Positions 23,693 through 32,287 of a DNA stretch of 56,290 nt are shown here, piece by piece. This DNA comes from Ga0077555 sp031367895. Lineage in GTDB: Bacteria > Pseudomonadota > Alphaproteobacteria > Rhizobiales > Hyphomicrobiaceae. A model generated the notes under the pieces. That model was not told where the DNA came from. It did not search any database and was given only the letters and a program-made list of their open reading frames with translations. Location of the stretch: NCBI GenBank assembly GCA_031367895.1, contig JANLQP010000009.1, positions 1 through 56,290 of the forward strand, read 5' to 3'. Each line of letters starts with the position of its first letter. Position 1 is the first letter of the stretch. Position numbers and translations under genes: made by a program.

Positions 23693-24853
23693 ATGACGGC
23701 CAAGCAGCTTCGCATTCTCCATTGCCTCCGCGCGCCGGTCGGCGGTCTCTTCCGGCATGTGCGCGATCTCGCGCGTGAGCAGGCAGCGCGCGGCGCCGAG
23801 GTCGGCGTGCTCTGCGATTCCCAAGCGACCGACCCATTGACCGAGGCACGCCTCGACGAGATGGCGAGATCGCTGGCGCTCGGGCTGCACAAGGTGCCGA
23901 TGAGCCGGGAGGTCGGTTTAGCCGACATCGCCGCAACGCGCACGACGCGGCGGATCGCTACCGCGTGGAAGGTCAACGTGTTGCATGGCCACGGTGCCAA
24001 GGGCGGCGCGTACGCGCGGCTCGCAGCGGCCACGTTGAAGCAGACCGGCCAGCCGGCCACGTGCTTTTATACGCCGCACGGCGGCAGCCTGCATTACGAT
24101 CCGGTCTCGCTGAAAGGCCGCGCCTTCATGGCCGCCGAGCGGCATCTGATGGGTGCAACCGACGGCCTGATCTTCGAGAGCCGGTATGCCGCCGATACCT
24201 TCGCGGCCAAGGTCGGCGCGCCAACGTGCGCCTACCGCATCGTCCACAACGGCGTGCTGCCGGAAGAATTGGCCCCGGTCGTGCCTCGACCTGACGCTGC
24301 GGAATTTCTTTTCATCGGTGAACTCCGCCACTTGAAGGGTGTCGACGTACTGCTCACCGCGCTCGCCGCCATCAACAAGGAGCGGCCCACGCGTGCCGTC
24401 ATCGTCGGTGCCGGACCTGATGACGCGATGTTCCGCGCGCAAGCAACGGCCCTCGGTCTAGACAGCGTCGTAACATTCACCGGTGCGATGCCGGCACAGA
24501 AGGCATTTCCGCTCGGCCGCATCTTCGTGATGCCGTCGCGTGCAGAGAGCCTGCCGTACGTCGTGCTCGAAGCGGCCGGCGCGGGATTGCCGCTGATCGC
24601 AACACGCGTCGGCGGCGTGCCGGAGATTGTTGCAGGCACCGGCGTCGAACTCGTCGAGCCTGGTGATGCATTAATGCTTGGCGCTGCAATGCGGAGTGCG
24701 CTGGTTAACGTCTCGCGTTCCGGAAAAGTCACCGCTGAACTCCAACGTGCCATTTCCGAACACTTTACCGTCGCAGCGATGACCGACGGTGTCCTCGCGT
24801 TCTACGCAGAAGCCTCGGCCAGCCGGGCGCCGGCGCTTGTGGCCGCCGAGTAA
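23693..24853 (+). CDS. Glycosyltransferase, GT4-type
   Basis: This 386-residue enzyme has the GT-B fold. The N-terminal domain begins RILHCLRAPVGGLFRHVRDLA with the glycine-rich acceptor loop. The C-terminal domain carries FLFIGELRHLKGVDVLLTAL and PSRAESLPYVVLEAAGAGLPLIAT, the E-x7-E motif of GT4 retaining transferases. It transfers a nucleotide-activated sugar to the growing lipid-linked repeat unit at the inner face of the inner membrane. The start is uncertain: ATG at 23693 is used, but GTG at 23684 and ATG at 23657 are possible; GGGAGA lies about 12 bases before 23693. It lies 99 bases after the OPX gene. Confidence 0.87.
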   Translation: MTAKQLRILHCLRAPVGGLFRHVRDLAREQAARGAEVGVLCDSQATDPLTEARLDEMARSLALGLHKVPMSREVGLADIAATRTTRRIATAWKVNVLHGHGAKGGAYARLAAATLKQTGQPATCFYTPHGGSLHYDPVSLKGRAFMAAERHLMGATDGLIFESRYAADTFAAKVGAPTCAYRIVHNGVLPEELAPVVPRPDAAEFLFIGELRHLKGVDVLLTALAAINKERPTRAVIVGAGPDDAMFRAQATALGLDSVVTFTGAMPAQKAFPLGRIFVMPSRAESLPYVVLEAAGAGLPLIATRVGGVPEIVAGTGVELVEPGDALMLGAAMRSALVNVSRSGKVTAELQRAISEHFTVAAMTDGVLAFYAEASASRAPALVAAE

Positions 24854-25007
24854 TCGTAAAGCCCTGGTGAATCCGGCTCCGGCCGGGCGCCCGGCGCGTT
24901 AACACTCGCAAACACTGCCCATTCGTTAACACCCGCGTGGTGTTGGCACGGGACATGCTTTTCCTGTCGGCAACCTGGCGTTTAGCGCCGTTTCTGACAC
25001 AAGAGCC

Positions 25008-26513
25008 ATGTCGAACCTCACCGAACTGCAAACATCGCCTGCCGCTGCTACCGCGACCCCCACGGTCGCTGTTGCCGATGCGCTCAAAGATGCCGCCGGC
25101 CAGCGCCGGATCTCGCCCGCGATCGTCATGGGCCTCGTCCGGCTCGGCGAGATCCTGACCCTCGCCAGCACCGGTTTCGCGGTTGCGACCGCCTGGGTCG
25201 GCACCGCCGACGCCTTCGAGGACAGCCGCTATCTCGTCGCGGTCATGGCAACGGCATGCGCTGCCGCAGCGGCGAGTCAGCGCCTCGAACTCTTCACGAT
25301 TGCAGCCCTCACATCGCCGCTCCGCCAGGTGCCGAAGATCGTGCTCGCCTGGACGACGGCGATGGCCGCCCTCGTCGCCACCGTCTTCCTGCTGAAGGTC
25401 GGTCCCGAATTCTCGCGTGGTTGGCTGCTGCTCTGGTACGGCACCGGCTTCGCCTCGATCGTGCTCTTCCGCTACGCCACGTCCGTCGCCGTGCATGGAC
25501 TTGCCCGTGAAGGCCGGCTCAATCGCCGCGCCGTCGTGTTCGGGGCGGGTCCTGAAGGCCAGGCGCTGATCGACGCGCTCGAAGCCGACGAGGCCAGCGA
25601 CGTTCGTATTTGTGGCGTCTTCGACGACCGCGGCGACGACCGGGTTGCAACGACTGTGCGCGGTTACCCCCGCCTCGGCAATGTCGACCAGCTGGTGGAC
25701 TTCTGCCGCCAGACACCGGTCGACCTGCTGATCGTTTCCTTGCCGATCACCGCCGAGTCGCGCCTGCTGCAGATCCTGACGAAACTCTGGGTGTTGCCAG
25801 TCGACATCCGCCTCGCCGCGCACGCCAACAAGCTGCGCTTCCGTCCACGCGCGTATTCGTTCGTCGGTCGCGTGCCGCTGATCGACCTCTTCGATCGTCC
25901 GCTCGCCGACTGGGACAACATCGTCAAATCGACGTTCGATCGGATCGTCGCGGCGCTGGCGCTCGTCCTGCTGGCGCCGGTCATGGCAGTGGTCGCGGTC
26001 GCGATCCGTTATGACAGCAAGGGTCCGGTGCTGTTCCGCCAGAAGCGGCTCGGCTTCAACAACGAGCTGATCGACGTCTACAAGTTCCGCTCGATGTACA
26101 CCGACCGCAGCGACACCAACGCCGTCAAGCTCGTCACCAAGGGCGATCCGCGCGTGACACCGGTCGGCCGTTTCATCCGCAAGTCCAGCCTCGACGAGCT
26201 GCCGCAGCTCTTCAACGTCCTGTCCGGCTCACTCTCACTCGTCGGTCCGCGGCCGCACGCGCTGCAGGCCAAGGCCGCCGACCGGCTCTATCACGAGGTC
26301 GTCGATGGTTACTTCGCGCGCCACAAGGTGAAGCCCGGCATCACCGGCTGGGCACAGGTCAACGGCTGGCGCGGAGAAACCGACACCTCGGAGAAGATCC
26401 AGAAGCGCGTTGAGCATGATCTCTACTACATCGAGAACTGGTCGCTGTTCTTCGATATCTACATTCTCGCACGTACGCCCGTATCGCTCTTGAAGTCCGA
26501 GAACGCCTACTGA
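25008..26513 (+). CDS. Undecaprenyl-phosphate glucose phosphotransferase (initiating glycosyltransferase)
   Basis: This 501-residue membrane enzyme starts polysaccharide assembly by moving a sugar 1-phosphate, probably glucose or galactose, from its nucleotide to undecaprenyl phosphate. Four to five N-terminal helices (about residues 40-170) precede a Rossmann-like region (RRAVVFGAGPEGQALIDAL). The C-terminal catalytic domain is typical of WcaJ/WbaP/ExoY: KSTFDRIVAALALVLLAPVM (reentrant helix), PVLFRQKRLGFNN, YKFRSMYTD, LDELPQLFNVLSG and LVGPRPHA. It ends WSLFFDIYILARTPVSLLK. The gene precedes the polymerase gene by about 60 bases in an operon-like arrangement. Its presence shows that the locus builds a lipid-linked repeat unit. 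Confidence 0.93.
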   Translation: MSNLTELQTSPAAATATPTVAVADALKDAAGQRRISPAIVMGLVRLGEILTLASTGFAVATAWVGTADAFEDSRYLVAVMATACAAAAASQRLELFTIAALTSPLRQVPKIVLAWTTAMAALVATVFLLKVGPEFSRGWLLLWYGTGFASIVLFRYATSVAVHGLAREGRLNRRAVVFGAGPEGQALIDALEADEASDVRICGVFDDRGDDRVATTVRGYPRLGNVDQLVDFCRQTPVDLLIVSLPITAESRLLQILTKLWVLPVDIRLAAHANKLRFRPRAYSFVGRVPLIDLFDRPLADWDNIVKSTFDRIVAALALVLLAPVMAVVAVAIRYDSKGPVLFRQKRLGFNNELIDVYKFRSMYTDRSDTNAVKLVTKGDPRVTPVGRFIRKSSLDELPQLFNVLSGSLSLVGPRPHALQAKAADRLYHEVVDGYFARHKVKPGITGWAQVNGWRGETDTSEKIQKRVEHDLYYIENWSLFFDIYILARTPVSLLKSENAY

Positions 26514-26540
26514 GCCGGTTCCAGCTCAGCAAAACGAAAC

Positions 26541-26562
26541 GTTGCGTTGAAGTTGCGTTGAA
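26541..26562. repeat. Direct 11-bp tandem duplication upstream of the polymerase gene
   Basis: GTTGCGTTGAA occurs twice in a row, and the second copy ends beside the AAGGAG ribosome binding site (26561-26566). Confidence 0.7.
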
Positions 26563-26574
26563 GGAGTACCGGGC

Positions 26575-28065
26575 GTGACCATATTTGGGCCCGACGCGAC
26601 GGCGCGGATCGCATCGCGCGCGCTCTCGCAAGGGACGACACCACCAGGGCGCCGCGTCCATGGCACCCGCTTGCCCGTCGACACGATGCCGCCGCCGCGC
26701 AAAAGCGCGGTCCACACGCTGGTACTCGGCCTCGTGTGGTTGACGATGTTTTCCGGCTTCTTCGTGGCCTTCGAACCGGCGCCGTTCGATGCGCTGCTCG
26801 TCGGCCTCGTCGTCCTGCTGCCGGTCGTCGGACTGATCGCGATCGGCCCGGCGCAACTCGTCCACCTGTGCTTCTGGCTGTTGATCGTCGCCGCCGGATT
26901 CATCGCCTGTATCGCCGCGTCCGACCCGTCGACAGCAGTCACACATATCGGTGTGACGCTCTACCTCGCGCTCGGATCCGTCGTTGTCGCGGCGTTCGTC
27001 GCGAAACGGCCCGAGGCCCATGCCCGGCTCATTTTCCGCGCGACCACGGCCGGCGCCATGGTTGCGGCCTTGACCGGCATCCTCGGTTATTTCGATGTGC
27101 CACCCGGCGCCAATCTCGTCTTCACAGTGTTCGGCCGCGCCACCGGTTCGTTCAAGGACCCGAACGTCTACGCGCCGTTCCTGGTGCCGCCGCTCGTCTA
27201 CCTGCTGCATCAGGCGCTCACCAATCGCGTGCGCGGGCTCTTTCTGCCGCTCGTCGGCATGGGCATTCTGGCCGTCGCCTTGCTGTTGAGCTTCTCGCGC
27301 GGCGGTTGGGTCAACGCCCTGGTGGCGCTCAGCGTCTACGGCCTGCTGACGTTGGTCGGCGCGCGCACCAACTGGTTGCGCGTCAAACTGATCTCGCTTG
27401 CCGGCGTCCTCGTCATCGCCGGCGCCGGCCTGATCATCGTCGTGCTCGCGAGCGACAGTGTTTCAAAGCTGTTCGACCAGCGTGCAGCCGCTTCGCAGAC
27501 CTACGACGAAGGCCCGGAAGGCCGTTTCGGCGGACAGGAAAAGGCGATCCGGTATGTCCTCGAGAACCCCTTGGGCATCGGCGCACTGCAGTTCGGCGGC
27601 ATTTTGCATCCCGAGCAGCCGCACAACGTCTACATCAGTCAATTCCTCAACGGCGGCTGGATCGGCGGCTTGCTCTACTTAGCTCTGATTGCCGCCGGTC
27701 TCGTGCTCGGCTTCCGCAGCCTGCTGCGGCGGAGATGGGAAACCCCACTGCTGCCGGTTGCCTATGCGGCCTTTGCCGGCCTGGTCGTCGAGGGCTTCGT
27801 CGTCGAAACGGACCATTGGCGCACGTTCTACGTCGTGCTGGGGTTGTTATGGGGCCTGACGTTTCCATCAACAGGCGAACAGCGACTGCGCCTCCCGGTC
27901 ATGGGATTGCCGGCGGACTTGGCGATGCTGCCGATGCAGCCGCCGCGTCGGACGCCGCGGATCACCGGGCGGGCACCGCGCATCGTGCAGCCGGTCGCCG
28001 CCGCCTATCGCCCGAAGACGCGGCGACGGGAGCCGCGCCGAAAAGCCCGTATCGTCGTGCACTGA
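26575..28065 (+). CDS. O-antigen ligase/polymerase-type membrane protein (Wzy_C family)
   Basis: This 496-residue protein has about eleven hydrophobic segments and the Wzy_C/WaaL hallmark periplasmic loop with FDQRAAASQTYDEGPEGRFG, then ALQFGGILHPEQPHNVYI. The H-N in PHNVYIS is a conserved position in ligases and polymerases. It probably links lipid-linked repeat units into the polysaccharide chain in the periplasm. The GTG start at 26575 has AAGGAG eight bases upstream (26561-26566). The last 60 residues are a basic Arg/Pro-rich tail, which is unusual. It closes the plus-strand arm and is followed by a terminator. No flippase gene is nearby, so export across the inner membrane must use a protein encoded elsewhere. 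Confidence 0.87.
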   Translation: MTIFGPDATARIASRALSQGTTPPGRRVHGTRLPVDTMPPPRKSAVHTLVLGLVWLTMFSGFFVAFEPAPFDALLVGLVVLLPVVGLIAIGPAQLVHLCFWLLIVAAGFIACIAASDPSTAVTHIGVTLYLALGSVVVAAFVAKRPEAHARLIFRATTAGAMVAALTGILGYFDVPPGANLVFTVFGRATGSFKDPNVYAPFLVPPLVYLLHQALTNRVRGLFLPLVGMGILAVALLLSFSRGGWVNALVALSVYGLLTLVGARTNWLRVKLISLAGVLVIAGAGLIIVVLASDSVSKLFDQRAAASQTYDEGPEGRFGGQEKAIRYVLENPLGIGALQFGGILHPEQPHNVYISQFLNGGWIGGLLYLALIAAGLVLGFRSLLRRRWETPLLPVAYAAFAGLVVEGFVVETDHWRTFYVVLGLLWGLTFPSTGEQRLRLPVMGLPADLAMLPMQPPRRTPRITGRAPRIVQPVAAAYRPKTRRREPRRKARIVVH

Positions 28066-28103
28066 GTGCAGAGCCGAGTTCGAATACCAAAATACGAAAC
28101 GAG

Positions 28104-28130
28104 GCCCGCGGCGATTGTCGCGGGCTTCTT
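28104..28130 (+). terminator. Rho-independent terminator after the polysaccharide operon
   Basis: A 7-bp stem (GCCCGCG / CGCGGGC) with an eight-base loop is followed by TTCTT. It lies about 40 bases after the polymerase stop and ends before the next gene's ribosome binding site. Confidence 0.75.
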
Positions 28131-28187
28131 GCTGTGTCTAACTGCGGCATGATGTGGTCATTCCGTCTACCGGAGAAAGCAACAGCC

Positions 28188-29180
28188 ATGGGCACCAAGG
28201 ATCCAATTCTCAACCCTAAGATGATCACCGGCCGCGTGCCGGGCCCACGCGCCTGGCACGGCCCCGATCTCGAGGACGCGGATTTCGTCATCAAGCTCGA
28301 TGCGGCCTGCATGGCGGAACTCGAGCATGTCGTCGCAGAGCAGGTGAAAGCCCCCGTGCCGACACTCATCCTGCAGCCGTCCCACTTCCAGCTCGATGCC
28401 TGCGCCAAGCTGATGGCCGGCGCGAAAAAGCGCCTCGACCAGGGCCTCGGATTCGTCATCCTCGACCGGCTGCCGGTCGACCGCTGGACGCAAACGCAAA
28501 TCCACGACATCTATTGGCTGCTCGGCAGTTTGCTTGAGCCACCCGTCGCGCAGGAATGGTCCGGCACGATGATCTACGACGTGCGTTATGACGGGCAGGG
28601 CTACACGGCCGACACGCGCACCGCGCTGACGCCCGAAGGCCTCGACATGCACAACGACAGCTCCATGGGCGAGGCACCGGCCAACTACATCAGCCTGCTC
28701 TGCCTGCAGACCGCGGTCGAGGGCGGCAAGAGCTCGCTTTCCAGTGCCTATGCCGCGCACAACCATTTCGTCGACAAGCATCCTGAACTTCTCGAGCGGC
28801 TCTATCAGCCGTTCTACCGCGACAAGCAGGAATATCAGCCAGCCGGCGCGGAGCGCACCAACTGGCACCCGATCTTTGCGAAGGACAATGATCAGCTGCG
28901 CATCCGCTTCAACAACCGCGTCATCCGCCGCGGCTACCAGAAGACCGGCCAGGTACTGGACAATGCCGGCGCGCAGGCCGTGGAGATCATGAATAATTTT
29001 CTCGCCGATCCAGCACACCGGCACGACTTCTGGATGGAGCGCGGCCAGATCCAGATCCTGAACAACCGCTCGATCGTGCACGGACGCACGCCCTACATCG
29101 ACCACGAGGCACCGGACAAGCGACGCCATCTCGTGCGGCTGTGGCTCAGGGCCGGTGACCGGCGGCAGTTCCGCGGCTGA
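28188..29180 (+). CDS. TauD/clavaminate-synthase-type 2-oxoglutarate, Fe(II)-dependent oxygenase
   Basis: This 330-residue enzyme has the TauD fold. The iron ligands are H155 and D157 (LDMHNDS, H-x-D) and H298 (NRSIVHGRT), with a conserved Arg downstream (RHLVRLWLR) for 2-oxoglutarate. Such enzymes hydroxylate or cleave a small-molecule substrate while converting 2-oxoglutarate and O2 to succinate and CO2. The start is the ATG at 28188, preceded by GGAGAAAG. The same frame is open far upstream through the polymerase gene, but that part has no features. It follows the polysaccharide locus but has its own terminator boundary, so it may be unrelated. The substrate is not identifiable. Confidence 0.9.
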   Translation: MGTKDPILNPKMITGRVPGPRAWHGPDLEDADFVIKLDAACMAELEHVVAEQVKAPVPTLILQPSHFQLDACAKLMAGAKKRLDQGLGFVILDRLPVDRWTQTQIHDIYWLLGSLLEPPVAQEWSGTMIYDVRYDGQGYTADTRTALTPEGLDMHNDSSMGEAPANYISLLCLQTAVEGGKSSLSSAYAAHNHFVDKHPELLERLYQPFYRDKQEYQPAGAERTNWHPIFAKDNDQLRIRFNNRVIRRGYQKTGQVLDNAGAQAVEIMNNFLADPAHRHDFWMERGQIQILNNRSIVHGRTPYIDHEAPDKRRHLVRLWLRAGDRRQFRG

Positions 29181-29189
29181 GCGACGATC

Positions 29190-30203
29190 TCAGCTTTGCA
29201 CCGGCGCCGGCGCCGGCAGACTGACCATCCGCAGCCAATACTTGTTCAGCGCTTCGACGAGTTCGATCAACCCGTCGAAAGAGTTGGGCTTTGGAATGTA
29301 GGCGCTGACGCCCAGATCGTAGGTGCGCTGGATATCGTCGTCGGCGTTCGACGTCGTGAGCACGATCACCGGGATCCGGCGCAGTTTCGAGTCCGTCTTC
29401 AGATGCATCAGCGCGGTGCGCCCATCCATCAGAGGCATGTTGAGGTCGAGCAGGACGAGCCCCGGCAGCTTGCGCCCCTGATACGGCGCCGCGCCATGCA
29501 GGAACTTCAAGAGTTCCTCGCCGTTCTCGACGAACGTGATCGGGTGCTTGAAATCGGTCTCGCGGAAGGCATCCTCGAGCAACATGCGATCGTCGGGATC
29601 GTCATCGGCGATGACGATCGGAATCTCGCGGGCCGGCACGACCGCTGCAGGCTTCAGTGCCGGTGCTGGTGCCGATATCGGCACGGCGGCATAACCAGCG
29701 GGGCCGGCTCGCTGCGGTTGCGATTGCGGTACGTCACGCGGCGCGGTAACGGGCAGGACAGCGGATGCCGATGCCGGGCGGGCAATAGGAGCTGCGATCG
29801 GCGGTACGATCTTCTCGGCTCGCGATTCAGCGCCGGTGTCCGGCCGCAAATCCTGACGCCGCAGCGTCGGCTTCGTCCGGGAGGCCGCCGGAATGGCGAC
29901 AGCGACGGACTGCGCGCGTTTCGGCGCCACCATGGTCGGTGGTGCCAGAAAGCGCACGCCGATCTCTGCGACGCTGCGCCAGACGATCTCGGCCGGCGCC
30001 TCGAGGCCGTCCAACTCGACGATCAATTCAAATGTATCTGGGACGGATGAGACCTGCCCCACTTGCAGTCGCGCGCCGGTATCGGAGATATCACGCACGA
30101 CACACGGCAGCGTCGCATGCCGGGCAGCGAACGCAATGGTTCCACCTTTCAACATGCGCTTGCGCGGGTGCCGACGATGCTCAACTAACTCGCGCCGAAG
30201 CAT
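29190..30203 (-). CDS. PilZ-domain and CheY-type receiver fusion protein
   Basis: This 337-residue signalling protein combines an N-terminal PilZ domain with a C-terminal receiver domain. The PilZ part keeps both c-di-GMP-binding motifs: R10-x3-R14 (HRRHPRKR) and D38-x-S40-x2-G43 (RDISDTG). An Ala/Pro-rich linker spans about residues 100-195. The receiver domain has the acidic pocket IVIADDDPDDR, the phosphoacceptor in LLDLNMPLMDG near residue 253, and the conserved Thr and Lys (VLTTS, IPKP). It therefore could couple c-di-GMP binding to phosphorylation. No histidine kinase is adjacent. It lies close to the polysaccharide locus, and adhesive polysaccharides are commonly controlled by c-di-GMP. 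Confidence 0.88.
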   Translation of the reverse strand: MLRRELVEHRRHPRKRMLKGGTIAFAARHATLPCVVRDISDTGARLQVGQVSSVPDTFELIVELDGLEAPAEIVWRSVAEIGVRFLAPPTMVAPKRAQSVAVAIPAASRTKPTLRRQDLRPDTGAESRAEKIVPPIAAPIARPASASAVLPVTAPRDVPQSQPQRAGPAGYAAVPISAPAPALKPAAVVPAREIPIVIADDDPDDRMLLEDAFRETDFKHPITFVENGEELLKFLHGAAPYQGRKLPGLVLLDLNMPLMDGRTALMHLKTDSKLRRIPVIVLTTSNADDDIQRTYDLGVSAYIPKPNSFDGLIELVEALNKYWLRMVSLPAPAPVQS

Positions 30204-30300
30204 GCGGATCTCCCCCGGTGATTGCCGGGCGTTTTCTTATTCTGACTGGACCAAGCGCTGAAAATACAGGCAAAATGCTAACAATCTGCTGATTTCGCTG

Positions 30301-30340
30301 ATTGGTGCCAGCTCTCGCTCATTGGTGCCAGCTCTCGCTC
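30301..30340. repeat. Perfect tandem duplication of a 20-bp unit
   Basis: ATTGGTGCCAGCTCTCGCTC is repeated exactly twice, and a partial third start (AATGGT) follows. The pair lies in the gap upstream of the PilZ-receiver gene, 20 bases from the 3' end of the next gene. Confidence 0.9.
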
Positions 30341-30361
30341 AATGGTAACCGCGGATCGATG

Positions 30362-31420
30362 TCAGGCGGCGAGCACCGACCGGGCCGCCAGTTCATTGAG
30401 GCCGCTCGGCAGACCGCACGCTTCACGCTTGAGATAAGCAAGCAGCGCCATCTCGTTCCGATCGAGGCGGCCGTCGCGACCGAGGCGAGCGGCGAGCCAG
30501 ATTTCACCACATTCGTCGATCTGCTCGTTGGTGACGATCTCCAGGCGCTGCCGTTCGAGGCGCGCCATGGCGCGCTCCTCGGCGGTCTGCTGGCGGCACG
30601 AACTCCAGATGCTGCCGGCACCGCCCGCAATCACCGTGCCCCCGAAACTGCCGAAGCTGCCGGCCGGGTCTGCCGGTACGGCGCCGACGCCAGGCAAGCC
30701 AATCGACGTGGCGGAGCCGCCGCTGAAGGCCCAGGCGTCATCTGCAAACGCGCGGCCGCGGCTCGGCACGGCACGCCCCAGCGCTGCCAGGACGCCATGT
30801 CCCACGGCGTTGACGAAGAAATCGGTCCAGGCTGGCGGGCACTTCTCCGGCGCGATCGCCTGATTGATCGCAATCAGCGCCCCGGCCTCGGCGCGTGTCA
30901 CGGCAACGCTGCCTTCGCGGCCGAAGCCAAGCACGATGCGCCGCAGCATATTGATTTCGGCTTGCGTGATGGCGCCGATTTCGGGCGCCTGACCCGAGCG
31001 CAGCGGTCCACTACCGCTTTCGACGGCGTGCTGCACCTGCGACAAGGCAAACGCTGAGAGGCTCGGCGGCGACCAGCGCGCGGTTTCGATGACGCCGACC
31101 AGCAGTTCCAGCTCGCTGTGGCTCCTGAGGCGTCCGGCCGCGCCGAGCTTGGCCGTCAGCCATTGCGCCTTCTCGGCCACCACGTAACCCTCGGGCTTCA
31201 TCTGGTGCACGACGAAGTCCGTCATCGTTTCGGTGAAGAAGCCGGCCCACGCGGGATCCTTGATCGGGCAGGCCTCATTGAGCGCGAAGAGCGCATCGGC
31301 CTCCTCGATCGAAATCAGCGGCTCATCCTGCAACGCCCGGCGCATCTTGTGGACATCGCTGTCCCTGATACTGCCGCGATTGCGGATCTCCTCGAGTGAA
31401 ACGAACGATATCATGCCCAT
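30362..31420 (-). CDS. Hypothetical protein with internal helix-loop-helix repeats
   Basis: I do not recognise a named family for this 352-residue soluble protein. It contains repeated units: ISIEEADALFALNEA followed by PAWAGFF, and VTRAEAGALIAINQA followed by PAWTDFF, about 135 residues apart. Each is preceded by a helix ending near M/L-R-R. A third helix-loop-helix near the C-terminus reads LGRDGRLDRNEMALLAYLKR and looks like a decayed EF-hand (D, G, L, D and E in register). No signal peptide or membrane helix is present. A calcium-binding-like or TerB-like helical protein is possible, but the loop residues needed for calcium are incomplete. It is on the minus strand next to a sulfotransferase gene. 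Confidence 0.7.
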   Translation of the reverse strand: MGMISFVSLEEIRNRGSIRDSDVHKMRRALQDEPLISIEEADALFALNEACPIKDPAWAGFFTETMTDFVVHQMKPEGYVVAEKAQWLTAKLGAAGRLRSHSELELLVGVIETARWSPPSLSAFALSQVQHAVESGSGPLRSGQAPEIGAITQAEINMLRRIVLGFGREGSVAVTRAEAGALIAINQAIAPEKCPPAWTDFFVNAVGHGVLAALGRAVPSRGRAFADDAWAFSGGSATSIGLPGVGAVPADPAGSFGSFGGTVIAGGAGSIWSSCRQQTAEERAMARLERQRLEIVTNEQIDECGEIWLAARLGRDGRLDRNEMALLAYLKREACGLPSGLNELAARSVLAA

Positions 31421-31583
31421 CAGACCCTACCGAACACAGGACTACAGTACGTCCGGAGGGTACGCAGTGATGGTTACCAACACGCTAAAAAGCTGGCATA
31501 TCGGATGCAGGTGTGGCCACGGCGCCGCACGCGGATGGCCGGAACCGTGCCGGAATTGTGTCTCGCGTCGCGCAACACCGCGA

Positions 31584-32276
31584 TCAGAATTCGTAGCTGA
31601 AGTGGCCGATCTCGGGCGCATACCAATCCGCGACCAGGGCACGGCTTGCGTCCGTGTAGTAGCTGCGGTAGGCGCCGCGATCCTTCGACACGTTCGCCTT
31701 GGGCAAGCTGACTTGGCCATGCAAACCGATGCGCGCCAGCACGGTATCGAAATCGGCTTCCAGATTTTCGTAGCGGCCGACGAAATCGAGGATCGGTGCG
31801 CCGCCGGTCGTATAGAGGTCCCAGTTCTCGACGAAGGCGCGGCGGCGGTCCTGGTTGAACGCGTCGAATGACGGCTTGGCATCGCCGGCCTTGGATTTCG
31901 TCTTGTAATGGTACCAGGAGACCTGCCGGTCCCAGGGGTTCCGCTCGAACGAGAACTTGTAGTAGCTCCGCCAGATCTCCTCGCCGCAGTAGAGGCGCAC
32001 GCGCCAGGCCGGCATGTGCTCGTAGTAACCGACGGAAGGGTGATAATGCCGCTCCGGCCGGCCGAGCAGCGCCTTCCAAAGTGGCCGCTTCGGCTTTTCG
32101 GGATGCTCGATGCGGTAGTTCTGCGCCGGCTTCTGGCGGACACCGCGCAACTGCTCACTCGCCTCGGTCAGCACGTCGTCCGGCCCGCAGACGCCCGACA
32201 GCGCCGCCTCCACCGACGTCGAGCCGGTCTTGTAGGTCTTGATGTAGATGAACTTATGGGCGTGGCTGAGGATCAT
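31584..32276 (-). CDS. Sulfotransferase family protein
   Basis: This 230-residue protein shows the two PAPS-binding motifs. The N-terminal P-loop-like 5'-phosphosulfate loop reads IKTYKTGSTSVEAAL (residues 12-26) and the 3'-phosphate motif is FERNPWDRQVSWY. It transfers a sulfo group from PAPS to a carbohydrate or similar hydroxyl; the family (sulfotransferase type 2, chondroitin-like) is often found in surface polysaccharide loci. It is close in position to the polysaccharide genes, although about 3.5 kb away and on the other strand. It could sulfate a surface glycan. There is no signal peptide, in line with cytosolic PAPS use. Confidence 0.82.
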   Translation of the reverse strand: MILSHAHKFIYIKTYKTGSTSVEAALSGVCGPDDVLTEASEQLRGVRQKPAQNYRIEHPEKPKRPLWKALLGRPERHYHPSVGYYEHMPAWRVRLYCGEEIWRSYYKFSFERNPWDRQVSWYHYKTKSKAGDAKPSFDAFNQDRRRAFVENWDLYTTGGAPILDFVGRYENLEADFDTVLARIGLHGQVSLPKANVSKDRGAYRSYYTDASRALVADWYAPEIGHFSYEF

Positions 32277-32287
32277 GGGGATCGGCC

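Noticed and set aside
26736..29180. 814-codon plus-strand frame running into the TauD-like gene
   Set aside because: Its first 484 codons are out of frame within the polymerase gene and carry no features; the true start is at 28188 with a ribosome binding site.
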